Source: Acidovorax sp. (lineage in GTDB: Bacteria; Pseudomonadota; Gammaproteobacteria; Burkholderiales; Burkholderiaceae_C). Taken from it: a stretch of DNA of 38,974 nt. The position numbers and the translations under genes were made by a program. Numbering within the stretch: position 1 is the first letter of the stretch; the number at the start of each line of letters is the position of its first letter. The notes beneath the pieces were generated by a model. The model saw only the letters and a list, made by a program, of their open reading frames with translations. It did no database searches and was not told the DNA's origin. The stretch is from the NCBI RefSeq assembly GCF_022763525.1, contig NZ_JALEGG010000218.1, positions 1 to 38,974 of the forward strand, read 5' to 3'. Shown piece by piece: positions 10,543 through 18,833 of this stretch.

Positions 10543-11380
10543 CCGCTGGCTTGACCGGCGCGCAACGGACAAACATATCGCCTGTGCGCGGCGGGCAATG
10601 GCCCGCGCTGCGCTGGGTTTGCGCAGCGGTGGGCTCGGTGCTGCTGGCCGATGGCCTGGTCTTGATGGCCCTGGGCTATTTCTCCACGGGCGTGACGGTG
10701 CCTGCCATGCTGGGTGCAGCGGGGAGCTGGCTTGCGTGGCGCTGGCACGGCGTGCACGCGTGGCTGGACCGCACGGCGCTGCGGCGCAGGCTGTGGCGTA
10801 TTTGCTGTGCCTTGCTGCTGCTCTGGGCCATCAGCGTTGCGGCATTCTGGGCGGTGCTGGTCCAACGCATAGTCCATGCCGACAAGGCGACAGCCAGCCT
10901 GGCGCCCCAGGTCATTCTGGTACTGGGCAGCGGCACGCCGCAGGGGCAGCCGTCGCCCGCCTTGCGTGCCCGGCTGGACAAGGCCTACGAAGTGGCCCGG
11001 CACATCCCGCAGCATGGGTGGTGGTGTCCGGCGGGGTGGACTTTGACGAGACGTTGAGCGAGGGCCAGGTCATGGGCAACTATCTGCGGGCACAAGGGCT
11101 GGATGCGCGGCGCATCCTGCAGGAAGAAAGCAGCACCAGCACCGAACTGAACCTGCGCTACAGCCTGCCCTTGCTGCAGGCCCAAGGGCTAGGGGCCGAC
11201 GCCACCGTGGCCGTGGTCACCAGCGACTTTCATACCCTGCGCGCGCAGCGCATTGCCCGCAAGGTGGGCTACACCCACACCATACCGGTGCCGGCATCCA
11301 CGCCGCTTTACATCCGCTACAACGCCTGGCTGCGTGAGTATTTCGCCACGGCCAGCAGTTGGCTGCTGCGAGAGCTGTGA
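10539..11380 (+). pseudogene. YdcF/SanA-type DUF218 membrane protein, frameshifted
   Basis: Two overlapping frames together make one DUF218 protein of about 280 residues. The first frame (GTG 10539, overlapping the pccA stop by 4 nt) gives two or three N-terminal membrane helices and the domain entry APQVILVLGSGTPQGQPSPA, then drifts into nonsense after HIPQH and stops at 11057. The second frame continues the domain exactly: VVVSGGVDFDETLSEGQVM, EESSTSTELNLRYS, VVTSDFHTLRAQRIARKVGY, ending at 11380. The switch falls at about 11016-11026, a run of GGTGGTGGTG where one base appears to be missing. Family members act at the cell envelope (ElyC and SanA affect peptidoglycan-lipid carrier metabolism). 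It could be a real inactivating deletion or a sequencing error in the repeat. Confidence 0.8.
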
Positions 11381-11431
11381 GCGGATACGTGAAATTTTTT
11401 TAAAGCCAAATCTGCTGTGACGCCTGCAAAC

Positions 11432-11460
11432 AAAGTGCAAGCAGCTACCAAATCAGGAGC
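11432..11460. repeat. Repeat copy supplying the ribosome-binding site of the epimerase gene
   Basis: AAAGTGCAAGCAGCTACC followed by AAATCAGGAGC has the same order of parts (GCAAGCAG arm, GCTAnC, AAATnAG, AGC) as the copies near 6149 and 34579. The CAGGAG in its right arm is the Shine-Dalgarno for ATG 11466. Confidence 0.4.
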
Positions 11461-11465
11461 ATCTA

Positions 11466-11936
11466 ATGACCGCTAGCCCCCGCCCCTTCAAAGTCCTCGG
11501 CATCCAGCAGGTCGCCATCGGCGGCACCGACAAGCAGCGCATGAAAACCTTGTGGGTGGACATGCTGGGCCTTACGCAAACCGGCACCTTCCAGAGCGAG
11601 CGCGAGAACGTGGATGAAGACATCCTGGCCATGGGGCAGGGCGCCCACAAGGTGGAGGTGGACATCATGCAACCCCTCGATATTGACAAAAAGCCCGCAG
11701 TGCACACCACGCCGCTCAACCACATCGGCCTTTGGATCGACGACCTTCCCAAGGCGGTGGAGTGGCTCACGGCGCAGGGCGTACGGTTTGCACCCGGCGG
11801 CATCCGCAAGGGCGCGGCGGGATACGACATCACCTTCTTGCACCCCAAGAGCAACGACGAGTTTCCGATTGCAGGCGAAGGGGTGTTGATCGAGCTGGTG
11901 CAGGCGCCTGCCGATGTGATTGCGGCGCTGGGCTGA
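11466..11936 (+). CDS. mce: VOC-superfamily protein, probable methylmalonyl-CoA epimerase
   Basis: 156-residue two-module vicinal-oxygen-chelate protein. Methylmalonyl-CoA epimerase converts the (S)-product of PccAB to the (R)-isomer used by the mutase, and this gene sits at the end of exactly that operon. Both beta-alpha-beta-beta-beta modules are visible: [20 protein letters not shown] and [19 protein letters not shown], followed by the HPKS and GVLIELVQ strands. The second-module metal-ligand positions H (in NHIGLW) and E (in LIELVQ) are kept. The first-module His of classical epimerases (HVAIA) is Gln here (QQVAIG), and the next ligand position is an acidic residue. Function is therefore supported mainly by context; another VOC lyase activity is possible. 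Confidence 0.68.
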   Translation: MTASPRPFKVLGIQQVAIGGTDKQRMKTLWVDMLGLTQTGTFQSERENVDEDILAMGQGAHKVEVDIMQPLDIDKKPAVHTTPLNHIGLWIDDLPKAVEWLTAQGVRFAPGGIRKGAAGYDITFLHPKSNDEFPIAGEGVLIELVQAPADVIAALG

Positions 11937-12395
11937 GCATTCTGAGCCGGCTAAAGGGCGCCCGGCGGGTAACGGCGCTCGTTGCAGCAACAACATCGCC
12001 GATCTTCACAGGGGTGCCGCGCCCATTCGCCAGCAGATGGCGGCAAATGGAACCAGGTTGCCGACCGGTCGAAAAGTCGGTGCGTACCGGGTCGCCAAAA
12101 ACCTCCAATTGCGCCCAAAACGAGCTCTTCTGCATCCAAAGAATTGCGCCGTTGCCGGCTTTTGCGTGCAGCGTTTTGTTGGCACTTTTTGTGACCCCAT
12201 AGCGTTCGCAAGTGCCGTTTTCTCCGCCAGAATTCGCCCCCAATCAGCATGTCCCTGGCCCATCTCCCGCGGTGCCGGGCGCGTTGAACGGACGAAGAAG
12301 CGATTTGAACGCGCCGCGACCGACGAGTACCCCGGTCTGCTGGCGAATCCCCGCCACCAGAGGCCAACGCCTTGATTGACTGAAGGAGCCCGAAC
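11937..12395. other. 459-bp gene-free stretch between the epimerase gene and bioB
   Basis: No frame on either strand in this stretch has protein-family character, although several are open because of base composition. It contains one structured block, the inverted repeat at 12089-12197. The bioB Shine-Dalgarno GAAGGAG lies about eight bases before ATG 12396. No riboswitch or BirA-like operator could be recognised. The gap shows that bioB is probably transcribed separately from the propionyl-CoA operon. Confidence 0.6.
12089..12197. repeat. 109-bp imperfect inverted repeat, MITE-like or cruciform-forming
   Basis: The left end GGGTCGCCAAAAA (12089-12101) pairs with the right end TTTTTGTGACCC (12186-12197). 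Inside, CCAA and CAAAACG on the left match CGTTTTG and TTGG on the right, with unpaired spacers. No target-site duplication is evident and no integron GTTRRRY box was found. Identity unknown: a small non-autonomous element or a structured RNA are both possible. Confidence 0.4.
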
Positions 12396-13448
12396 ATGCC
12401 CACCACCCTGACCCCCACCGCCACCCCGGCGGCCCAGCCTGCGCAACCCGTGCAACTGCATCGCCGCCCGCCGGTCCCCTTGGCGCAAGGTCCCTGGTCG
12501 GTCGAGGCGATCCAGGCACTGCTCGACAAGCCCTTGATGGACTTGCTGTTCGAAGCCCAGACAATACATCGCCAACACTGGCCTGAGGGCGACATCGAGC
12601 TGGCCACGCTGCTGTCGGTCAAGACAGGCGGCTGCCCCGAAAACTGCGGCTACTGCCCGCAGGCGGCCGAGTTCGACACGGGCGTTAAGGCCGACAAGCT
12701 GATGGAAGTGGAGGAGGTGGTGCGCGCCGCCCAGGCCGCCAAGGACGCGGGCGCCACCCGCTTTTGCATGGGCGCAGCCTGGCGCGCGCCCAAGGACCGG
12801 GACATCGAAAAAGTCAGCGCCCTGATCGGCGCCGTGAAGGGGCTGGGCCTTCAGACGTGCGCCACCCTCGGCATGCTGGAGTCGCACCAAGCGCAGGCCC
12901 TCAAGGACGCCGGGCTGGACTACTACAACCACAACCTCGACACGGCGCCCGAGTACTACACGGACGTGGTCAGCACCCGCGCCTACCAAGACCGGCTGGA
13001 CACGCTGCAACACGTGCGCAGCGCGGGCATCAGCGTGTGCTGCGGCGGCATCGTGGGCATGGGCGAGGCGCCGGTGCACCGCGCCGGGCTGATCGCCCAG
13101 CTGGCCAACCTGCAGCCATACCCCGAGTCCGTGCCCATCAACAGCCTGGTGCGCGTTCCGGGCACGCCGCTGGCCGACAGCGAGCCCATCGACCCCTTTG
13201 ACTTCGTGCGCGTGATTGCGGTGGCGCGCATCACCATGCCAAAGGCGCGGGTGCGCCTGTCGGCCGGCCGCCAGCAGCTGGGCGACGCGGTGCAGGCGCT
13301 GTGTTTTCTGGCGGGCGCCAACTCCATCTTCTACGGCGACAAGCTCCTGGTGACGGGCAACCCGGATGTGCAGGCCGACGTGCAGCTGCTGGCCACGCTG
13401 GGCCTGAAAGGGCATCAGACCGTGAATACCGCTGCGCAGGCCTGCTGA
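12396..13448 (+). CDS. bioB: Biotin synthase (radical SAM)
   Basis: 350-residue enzyme inserting sulfur into dethiobiotin, the last step of biotin synthesis. The radical-SAM 4Fe-4S motif is [13 protein letters not shown] with Cys80, Cys84 and Cys87. Other BioB landmarks are [36 protein letters not shown], and [12 protein letters not shown], which holds the arginine ligand of the 2Fe-2S cluster. The N-terminus has about 30 extra Pro/Thr/Ala-rich residues compared with the E. coli protein. It stands alone, without other bio genes, 459 bp after the propionyl-CoA operon. Placement next to a biotin-dependent carboxylase is biochemically sensible; shared regulation is not shown. Confidence 0.97.
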   Translation: MPTTLTPTATPAAQPAQPVQLHRRPPVPLAQGPWSVEAIQALLDKPLMDLLFEAQTIHRQHWPEGDIELATLLSVKTGGCPENCGYCPQAAEFDTGVKADKLMEVEEVVRAAQAAKDAGATRFCMGAAWRAPKDRDIEKVSALIGAVKGLGLQTCATLGMLESHQAQALKDAGLDYYNHNLDTAPEYYTDVVSTRAYQDRLDTLQHVRSAGISVCCGGIVGMGEAPVHRAGLIAQLANLQPYPESVPINSLVRVPGTPLADSEPIDPFDFVRVIAVARITMPKARVRLSAGRQQLGDAVQALCFLAGANSIFYGDKLLVTGNPDVQADVQLLATLGLKGHQTVNTAAQAC

Positions 13449-13729
13449 ACCTTCGGCGGCCGCTGTGGCCGGGCTGCCCGACACAGCTGCGCTACCACTG
13501 GATAACCCGCATGGTTCGTTGTTTTGGAGGTGATGACAGGCCCTAACCGGATGGGTAAAGTGGTCAGGAAGCACCGACCCCAAAGGCCCATGGAGGAACT
13601 GCATTGATGACCAGCCCCAGGCGCCCCCCGGCAGCAACCAGGCCCACAGCTTTCTGGCAGGCGCAGGCGTGTCTCCGCCCGGCCCCGTTCCGGCCGTTGC
13701 GGGCCGCCTTGTAACGAGAAGGCCCCGCC

Positions 13730-16651
13730 ATGAACACCGGCACATTCGCTGAAAGCAAAGGCGTGGAACTCACCGACGGCGACTACCGGTTGCTGATCGA
13801 GCAGGTACAGGCAGCCGTGTTTGTCATTCAGGAAGGCCGCTTCCTGTTCGTGAACCCGAAGCTCTGGGAGATGTTCGGCTACACCCAGCAGGAAATGCTG
13901 GACGGGATGGATCCCATGTTGCTGTGCGCTCCCGAGTACCGCGACCTGGTGCGCTCCCAGGCACGGGCTAGGGTCGCGGGCGTGCCAGGCAACGCCTATG
14001 AAATCGAATGTGTCCGCAAGGATGGCACGCGGTTCAGCGCGCAGGTATGGGGCGCGCGCATCTTCCTGTCGTCGCAGGCAGCGGACCTTGTCACACTGCA
14101 CGACGTCAGCGCCATCAAGACGGCGACACGCTACGCGCAGCAGCGTGCGCAGCTGTTTCGCAATGCCGAAGAGCTGGCCCGCATCGGTTCGGCAGAGTGC
14201 GACCTGGTCACCGGCGCCGTGACCCTCTCGCCGGGCATGCACGCCATCTTCGGGGTGCCGCCCACCGATGCGCCTGTCGAACGGGACTGGCTGCTGGCCC
14301 GCGTCCCCGTGGTGGAGCGGCCCTATGTCCAGGCGATCAGCGAAGGCGTTTCTCCCGACGACATTTGCGAGTTCCAGCACCGCATCGTGCATGCCGATGG
14401 CAGCCTGCGGACCGTGCTGCACCGCGTGCTGGCCGATGCGGACGGGGAGGGCAGGGTGGTGCGCACGGTCACCCTGCTGCAGGACATCACCCTGCAGCGC
14501 GCCGCCGAACAGCGGCTGGACCAGCTGGCCAACACGGACGAAACCACCGGCCTGCCCAACCGCAACGCGCTGACGGAGTACCTGGACATCAAGATCCGCG
14601 AAGCGGCGCGCCAAGGCCGCCAGCTCGCCGTGCTGAGCATCGAGATCGACCAGCTCAAGCTGGTGAGCGAATCGCTGGGCTACGCGGCGGGCGACCAACT
14701 GCTGGCCGAGGTGGGCAAGCGCCTGCAACCCCAGACCGCGCAGGACGACCTGCTGGCGCACTTTGGGGGCGGCGAATTTTCCCTGGTGCTGGCGCGAGAC
14801 GATGCGGTGGATGAAGCACTTGCCCGCAACACGGCTGCGCTGCTGTTGGAGGCGCTGTCGATTCCCATCCCCCTGGGCGGTAATGACATCAAGGTGGCGT
14901 GCGACGTGGGCATTTCCCTGTACCCCGCCCACGGCGACGATCCCGAGAAGCTGCTGCAGCAATCGCAGGCAGCGATGTACCGCGCCCATGAGCTGGGCAA
15001 GAACCAGATCTGCGTGTACAGCGAGGGCATGCACTCCAAGGCCATCTTCCGGCTGGCGATGGAATCCGGCCTGCGCCGCGCGCTGGACCGCCAGGAGTTC
15101 GAGCTGCAATTCCAGCCCAAGCTGGAACTGGTCAGCGGCACCGTGGTGGGGGTGGAGGCCTTCCTGCACTGGAACACTCCGGAGACCCAGGCCGTTTCCC
15201 GCTCCAGCTACCTGCGGGTGGCCGAAGACACAGGGCTGATCGTGCCCATTGGCGAATGGGTGCTGCGCGCAGCCTGCCAGCAGGCCCTGCAATGGCAACG
15301 CGCAGGCTACCCGGGCTTGCGTGTGGCGGTGAACCTTTCGGCCCGCCAGCTGCAGCAGCCGGACCTGGTCCAGCGCATCCAGAAAATCCTCATCGACACG
15401 GGGCTGGACCCGCGGCTGCTTGGGCTGGAGATCACCGAAGGGGCGCTGATGGGCGAGAGCACACGCACCGCCCGGATTCTGGGCAACCTCAAGGCGCTGG
15501 GCATCGAGATTTCGCTGGACGATTTCGGCACCGGCTACTCCAGCCTGAGCTACCTTCGCACCTTGCCGATCGATGTCGTCAAGGTGGATCGCTCCTTCGT
15601 GCACGACGTCACGGCGGCCTCGCAGGATGTGTCCATCACCCGCGCCATCATCAACATGGCCCACAGCCTGCAGATGAAGGTGCTGGCCGAGGGGGTGGAG
15701 ACCGAGGGCCAGCTGGCGCTGCTGATCGCAAACCGGTGCGACCAGATGCAGGGCTTTTATTTCAGTGGCCCGGTGTCGGCCGAGGCCATGACCACGCTGC
15801 TGCAAGAACGCAAGGCGCTGCCCGAGCACTTGCTGCTGCGCCGTCAGCACCAGCGCACGCTGCTGCTGGTGGACGACGAGGACAGCATCGTGGCCGCGCT
15901 GCGCCGCCTTCTGCGCCGCGACGGCTACCACATCGTGACAGCCAACAGCGGAGCCCAGGGGCTTCAGCGCCTGGCCGAGCATACCGTGGACGTGATCGTG
16001 TCCGATCAGCGGATGCCGGGCATGACCGGGGTGGAGTTCCTGCGCCGCGCCAAGGAGCTTTACCCCGATACCGTTCGCATGGTGTTGTCGGGCTACACCG
16101 AGCTGCAATCCATCACCGACGCGATCAACGAAGGCGCCATCTACAAGTTCCTGACCAAACCCTGGGACGACGAGCGGCTGCGCGGCCACATTGCCGAAGC
16201 CTTCGCCCAGAAGGAAATGGCCGACGAAAACAAGCGCCTGGCCAATGCCGTCCTGACGGCCAACGAAGAGCTGAGCGCCGTGAATGAACGCTTGCAACAG
16301 TTGCTCACGAATCAGCGCGACCAGATTCACCGCGAAGAGAGTAGCCTCAGCGTAGCCAGAGAGGTTCTGGACCACATTCCGGCGGCGGTGGTGGGGGTAG
16401 ACCTCGAAGGCATGGTGGCTTTTGTCAACGCGGATGCCGAAGCACTGCTGGGTAAAGATGCCCCTTTGCTCGGCTACCCGGCGGACATGGTGCTGCCTGA
16501 GGCCCTGCGGCCCGTGTGGCGCGCAGCCGATCAAACTTACCACGACGTCTTCGTTGCTGGCAGCGCCTACCGCGTGGTGTGCCGTGCGGTGGGGGATGAT
16601 GCCCAGTCACGAGGGCGGCTGCTGGTTATCGTGCCCAGCAGGGAGACCTGA
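13730..16651 (+). CDS. PAS-PAS-(degenerate GGDEF)-EAL-REC-PAS signalling protein
   Basis: 973-residue soluble protein, probably degrading or sensing cyclic di-GMP. Domains in order: PAS (about 20-130), a second PAS-like domain (about 145-265), GGDEF (about 270-430) whose signature is GGGEF at 346-350, EAL (about 440-690), a receiver (about 705-825) with Asp759 as phospho-acceptor and the tail FLTKPWDDERL, a coiled coil, and a C-terminal PAS (about 885-970). The GGDEF aspartate is lost, so synthesis is unlikely. In the EAL domain the signature reads EAF (Glu476), while NLSARQL, LEITEGALM, DDFGTGYSS and LAEGVETEGQ remain, so phosphodiesterase activity is plausible. A receiver internal to a c-di-GMP enzyme is unusual. 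First gene of a six-gene signalling operon; Shine-Dalgarno GAGAAGG. Confidence 0.9.
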   Translation: MNTGTFAESKGVELTDGDYRLLIEQVQAAVFVIQEGRFLFVNPKLWEMFGYTQQEMLDGMDPMLLCAPEYRDLVRSQARARVAGVPGNAYEIECVRKDGTRFSAQVWGARIFLSSQAADLVTLHDVSAIKTATRYAQQRAQLFRNAEELARIGSAECDLVTGAVTLSPGMHAIFGVPPTDAPVERDWLLARVPVVERPYVQAISEGVSPDDICEFQHRIVHADGSLRTVLHRVLADADGEGRVVRTVTLLQDITLQRAAEQRLDQLANTDETTGLPNRNALTEYLDIKIREAARQGRQLAVLSIEIDQLKLVSESLGYAAGDQLLAEVGKRLQPQTAQDDLLAHFGGGEFSLVLARDDAVDEALARNTAALLLEALSIPIPLGGNDIKVACDVGISLYPAHGDDPEKLLQQSQAAMYRAHELGKNQICVYSEGMHSKAIFRLAMESGLRRALDRQEFELQFQPKLELVSGTVVGVEAFLHWNTPETQAVSRSSYLRVAEDTGLIVPIGEWVLRAACQQALQWQRAGYPGLRVAVNLSARQLQQPDLVQRIQKILIDTGLDPRLLGLEITEGALMGESTRTARILGNLKALGIEISLDDFGTGYSSLSYLRTLPIDVVKVDRSFVHDVTAASQDVSITRAIINMAHSLQMKVLAEGVETEGQLALLIANRCDQMQGFYFSGPVSAEAMTTLLQERKALPEHLLLRRQHQRTLLLVDDEDSIVAALRRLLRRDGYHIVTANSGAQGLQRLAEHTVDVIVSDQRMPGMTGVEFLRRAKELYPDTVRMVLSGYTELQSITDAINEGAIYKFLTKPWDDERLRGHIAEAFAQKEMADENKRLANAVLTANEELSAVNERLQQLLTNQRDQIHREESSLSVAREVLDHIPAAVVGVDLEGMVAFVNADAEALLGKDAPLLGYPADMVLPEALRPVWRAADQTYHDVFVAGSAYRVVCRAVGDDAQSRGRLLVIVPSRET

Positions 16652-16654
16652 TCG

Positions 16655-17008
16655 ATGCAGGAAACCATGCAAACTCTCGCCACCACCGTGCAATCCGTGC
16701 CCTCGGGGCTTGTGCTGGCGCAACCGGTATTGGATGCGCACGCCCAACTGCTGCTGCCTGCCGGCGCCCCCGTGACCAGCAGCATGCTGCACAACCTGCA
16801 ACAGCGCGGCATCCAGGCCGTGTCTGTGCAGGCAGATCCGTCAGGATCAGGCGGTTCCGCACCTGGTGGGCGGCAGGGCTCGATCGAAGAAACTCAGGCC
16901 AGGCTGCACCACCTGTTCCGCCCCGCGCTTCGCATGGAGCAACTCAACCCTCTGCTCCATCTCATCCTGCGCTACCGCACGATCCAACGGCCTGGGGAAG
17001 CGCCATGA
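16655..17008 (+). CDS. Small protein of the signalling operon, unknown function
   Basis: 117 residues, not confidently recognised. Residues about 12-58 (VPSGLVLAQPVLDAHAQLLL, then PAGAPVTSSMLHNLQQRGIQ) resemble the short beta-rich segment that often flanks HD-GYP and HDOD domains: a G.VLA.PV.D..G.LLL pattern followed by a helix and a strand. A Gly/Ser-rich linker follows, then a basic helical tail. It starts 3 bp after the preceding gene behind GGGAGA. Its stop overlaps the HDOD start (ATGA), so translation is coupled. A partner or detached regulatory segment of the HDOD protein is the best guess. Confidence 0.6.
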   Translation: MQETMQTLATTVQSVPSGLVLAQPVLDAHAQLLLPAGAPVTSSMLHNLQQRGIQAVSVQADPSGSGGSAPGGRQGSIEETQARLHHLFRPALRMEQLNPLLHLILRYRTIQRPGEAP

Positions 17009-17847
17009 TGCAGCTCACCCCCGAAGCCATTCGGCGCTCAGTTCGCGAGCTGCCCGCGCTACCGGCCGTGGTGCTGGAGCTGATCCAGTCGCTGGGCGAC
17101 AGCGAGGTCTCCGCGGAGCAACTGGCAGCCAAGATATCGCAGGACCAGGCCATTGCCGCCAAAACGCTGCGGCTGGCCAACTCGTCGTTTTACGGGCTGC
17201 CGCGCCAGGTGACCTCCATTGCAGAAGCCACCACCATCCTGGGCCTGCGCACCCTGCGCAGCGTGGCCACCGCGGCAGGGTTGGCTGGAGGATTTGCCAG
17301 TTCACGTTGCGAGGGTTTTGACTTCGATGCTTTCTGGCGGCACTCCATCGGCACGGCGCTCACGGCCCATGCGATTGCCCAGCGCACGCGGCAGGACGTG
17401 GACGCCGCTTTCACGCTGGGCTTGCTGCACGACATAGGCCGACTGGTGCTCATCAGCGCCTACCCCGACGAGTACGCGCAGGCCATCGCCTACCGCGCTG
17501 AGCAGGACTGCCTTATGCACGTGGCTGAAAAACACTGGTTCGGCGTGGACCATGCCGATGTCGGCGGCGTGGTGGCGGAGCACTGGCGCTTTGCACCGGC
17601 GGTGGTTGCCGCCATTTCCTGCCACCACCGCCCAGCGGCCGACAGTACCAAAGGCCTGACGGATCTAGTGCACGTGGCCGACAACATCGCCCACGGGCTG
17701 GACCTCTCCCACCAGCAAGACGACATGGTGCCGCTGCTGGCGCTGGACGCCTGGAGCCGCATGGCACTGACCGATGCGCAGTGCATGGAGGTTTTTGACG
17801 CGGTTTCCCAGCAGCACGACGTTGTCTGCCACGCATTGCTTCCTTGA
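17005..17847 (+). CDS. HDOD-domain signalling protein
   Basis: 280 residues, almost all one HDOD domain, a catalytically reduced relative of HD phosphohydrolases used as a scaffold in bacterial signalling. Visible landmarks: LPALPAVVLELIQSLGDSE, the segment KISQDQAIAAKTLRLANSSF, the central ATTILGLRTLRSVA, FWRHSIGTALTAHAIAQRT, LLHDIGRLVLI, and HWRFAPAVVAAISCHHRP. An HD pair survives but the full metal set of active enzymes is not evident. Start is ATG 17005 (a second ATG follows at 17008), overlapping the previous stop. The operon position between an EAL protein and a histidine kinase points to a regulatory role in the same pathway. Confidence 0.88.
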   Translation: MMQLTPEAIRRSVRELPALPAVVLELIQSLGDSEVSAEQLAAKISQDQAIAAKTLRLANSSFYGLPRQVTSIAEATTILGLRTLRSVATAAGLAGGFASSRCEGFDFDAFWRHSIGTALTAHAIAQRTRQDVDAAFTLGLLHDIGRLVLISAYPDEYAQAIAYRAEQDCLMHVAEKHWFGVDHADVGGVVAEHWRFAPAVVAAISCHHRPAADSTKGLTDLVHVADNIAHGLDLSHQQDDMVPLLALDAWSRMALTDAQCMEVFDAVSQQHDVVCHALLP

Positions 17848-17857
17848 GGTGAACGGC

Positions 17858-18814
17858 ATGAACACGATAGCTTCCTTCTCCACGGTGCCGGACAGGCACA
17901 CGCCAGAGACCGCCGCTTCAGGTGCAGACACAGCGGAACACCGCGTACAGGAACTGCTGCGCGCCAACGAAGAGCTCAAGCAATTGAACGCCAAGCTCTC
18001 CGACGCGCAGGACAAGCTCATGCAGTCCGAGAAGATGGCATCCATCGGCCAGCTGGCGGCCGGCGTGGCGCACGAGATCAACAACCCCATCGGCTTCATC
18101 TTTTCGAATTTCGGCACGCTGGAGCGCTACCTGGCCGACCTGTTTGAAATGCTCGCGGCCTACGAAGAGGCGGAGTCTGCCCTGGCGGGAAACCCGGTGG
18201 CGGCTCGGCTCAAGGAACTGCGCGAGAAAATCGAGCTGGACTACCTCAAGGAAGACATCCCCACCCTGATGGCCGAGTCCAAAGATGGCATCACGCGGGT
18301 GCGAAACATCGTGCAGAACCTCAAGGATTTTTCACGGGTGGACACCTCGCAGAAGTGGGTGTTGGCCGACCTGCACCATGGCATTGACTCCACCCTGAAC
18401 ATCGTCAACAACGAAATCAAGTACAAGGCGGACGTGGTCAAGGAGTACGGTCAATTGCCCGACATTGAATGCCTCCCCTCCGAGCTCAACCAGGTTTTCA
18501 TGAACCTGCTCGTGAATGCGGCCCATGCCATCCGGGCGGACCGCGGCACCATCACCATCCGCACCGGTGCGAACGACACGCAGGTGTGGGTCGAAGTCCA
18601 GGACACGGGCGAAGGCATCGCCAAGGAAAACCTGGGCCGGATCTTCGATCCGTTCTTCACCACCAAGCCGGTGGGCAAGGGTACGGGCCTGGGGCTCTCG
18701 CTGTCGTATGGCATCGTCAAGAAGCACCTGGGCAGCATTGACGTGACCAGCGAGCCGGGGGAGGGCACCTGCTTTCGCGTGACGCTGCCCATCCAGCACC
18801 CGGCCGAGGCCTGA
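17858..18814 (+). CDS. Soluble sensor histidine kinase
   Basis: 318-residue cytosolic kinase without membrane segments. A short variable N-terminus leads into a coiled coil (about residues 28-58, EELLRANEELKQLN type), then the H-box MASIGQLAAGVAHEINNPIG with His72 as the autophosphorylation site. A helical insertion (about 90-140) separates the two dimerisation helices. The ATPase domain carries the N-box LLVNAAHAI, DTGEGI, FFTTKPVGKGTGLGLSLS and PGEGTCF. No sensor domain is present, so input may come from the HDOD or PAS neighbours. ATG 17858 is chosen because TTGAGGTG precedes it 10 bp after the HDOD stop; the longer open frame from 17774 overlaps that gene. Likely targets are the receivers encoded on either side. 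Confidence 0.92.
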   Translation: MNTIASFSTVPDRHTPETAASGADTAEHRVQELLRANEELKQLNAKLSDAQDKLMQSEKMASIGQLAAGVAHEINNPIGFIFSNFGTLERYLADLFEMLAAYEEAESALAGNPVAARLKELREKIELDYLKEDIPTLMAESKDGITRVRNIVQNLKDFSRVDTSQKWVLADLHHGIDSTLNIVNNEIKYKADVVKEYGQLPDIECLPSELNQVFMNLLVNAAHAIRADRGTITIRTGANDTQVWVEVQDTGEGIAKENLGRIFDPFFTTKPVGKGTGLGLSLSYGIVKKHLGSIDVTSEPGEGTCFRVTLPIQHPAEA

Positions 18815-18833
18815 ACCTGTTCAAGGTTTTTTG

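Noticed and set aside
8377..10572. 731-codon - strand frame opposite pccA
   Set aside because: Mirror of the high-GC codon pattern of pccA; peptide is His/Gln/Leu-rich noise.
12089..12197. Integron attC site
   Set aside because: The fold is suggestive, but no GTTRRRY core or matching R'' box was found and no integrase or cassettes are nearby.
13449..13729. Regulatory RNA or small gene in the 281-bp gap before the signalling operon
   Set aside because: Only a short CGGCC/GGCCG hairpin without a T-run (13457-13471) and no coding pattern were seen.
13415..16543. 1042-codon open frame on the - strand opposite the PAS/EAL gene
   Set aside because: Its translation is low-complexity His/Gln/Arg/Ala-rich without family motifs, while the + strand encodes well-conserved PAS, EAL and receiver domains. 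It is a high-GC shadow.
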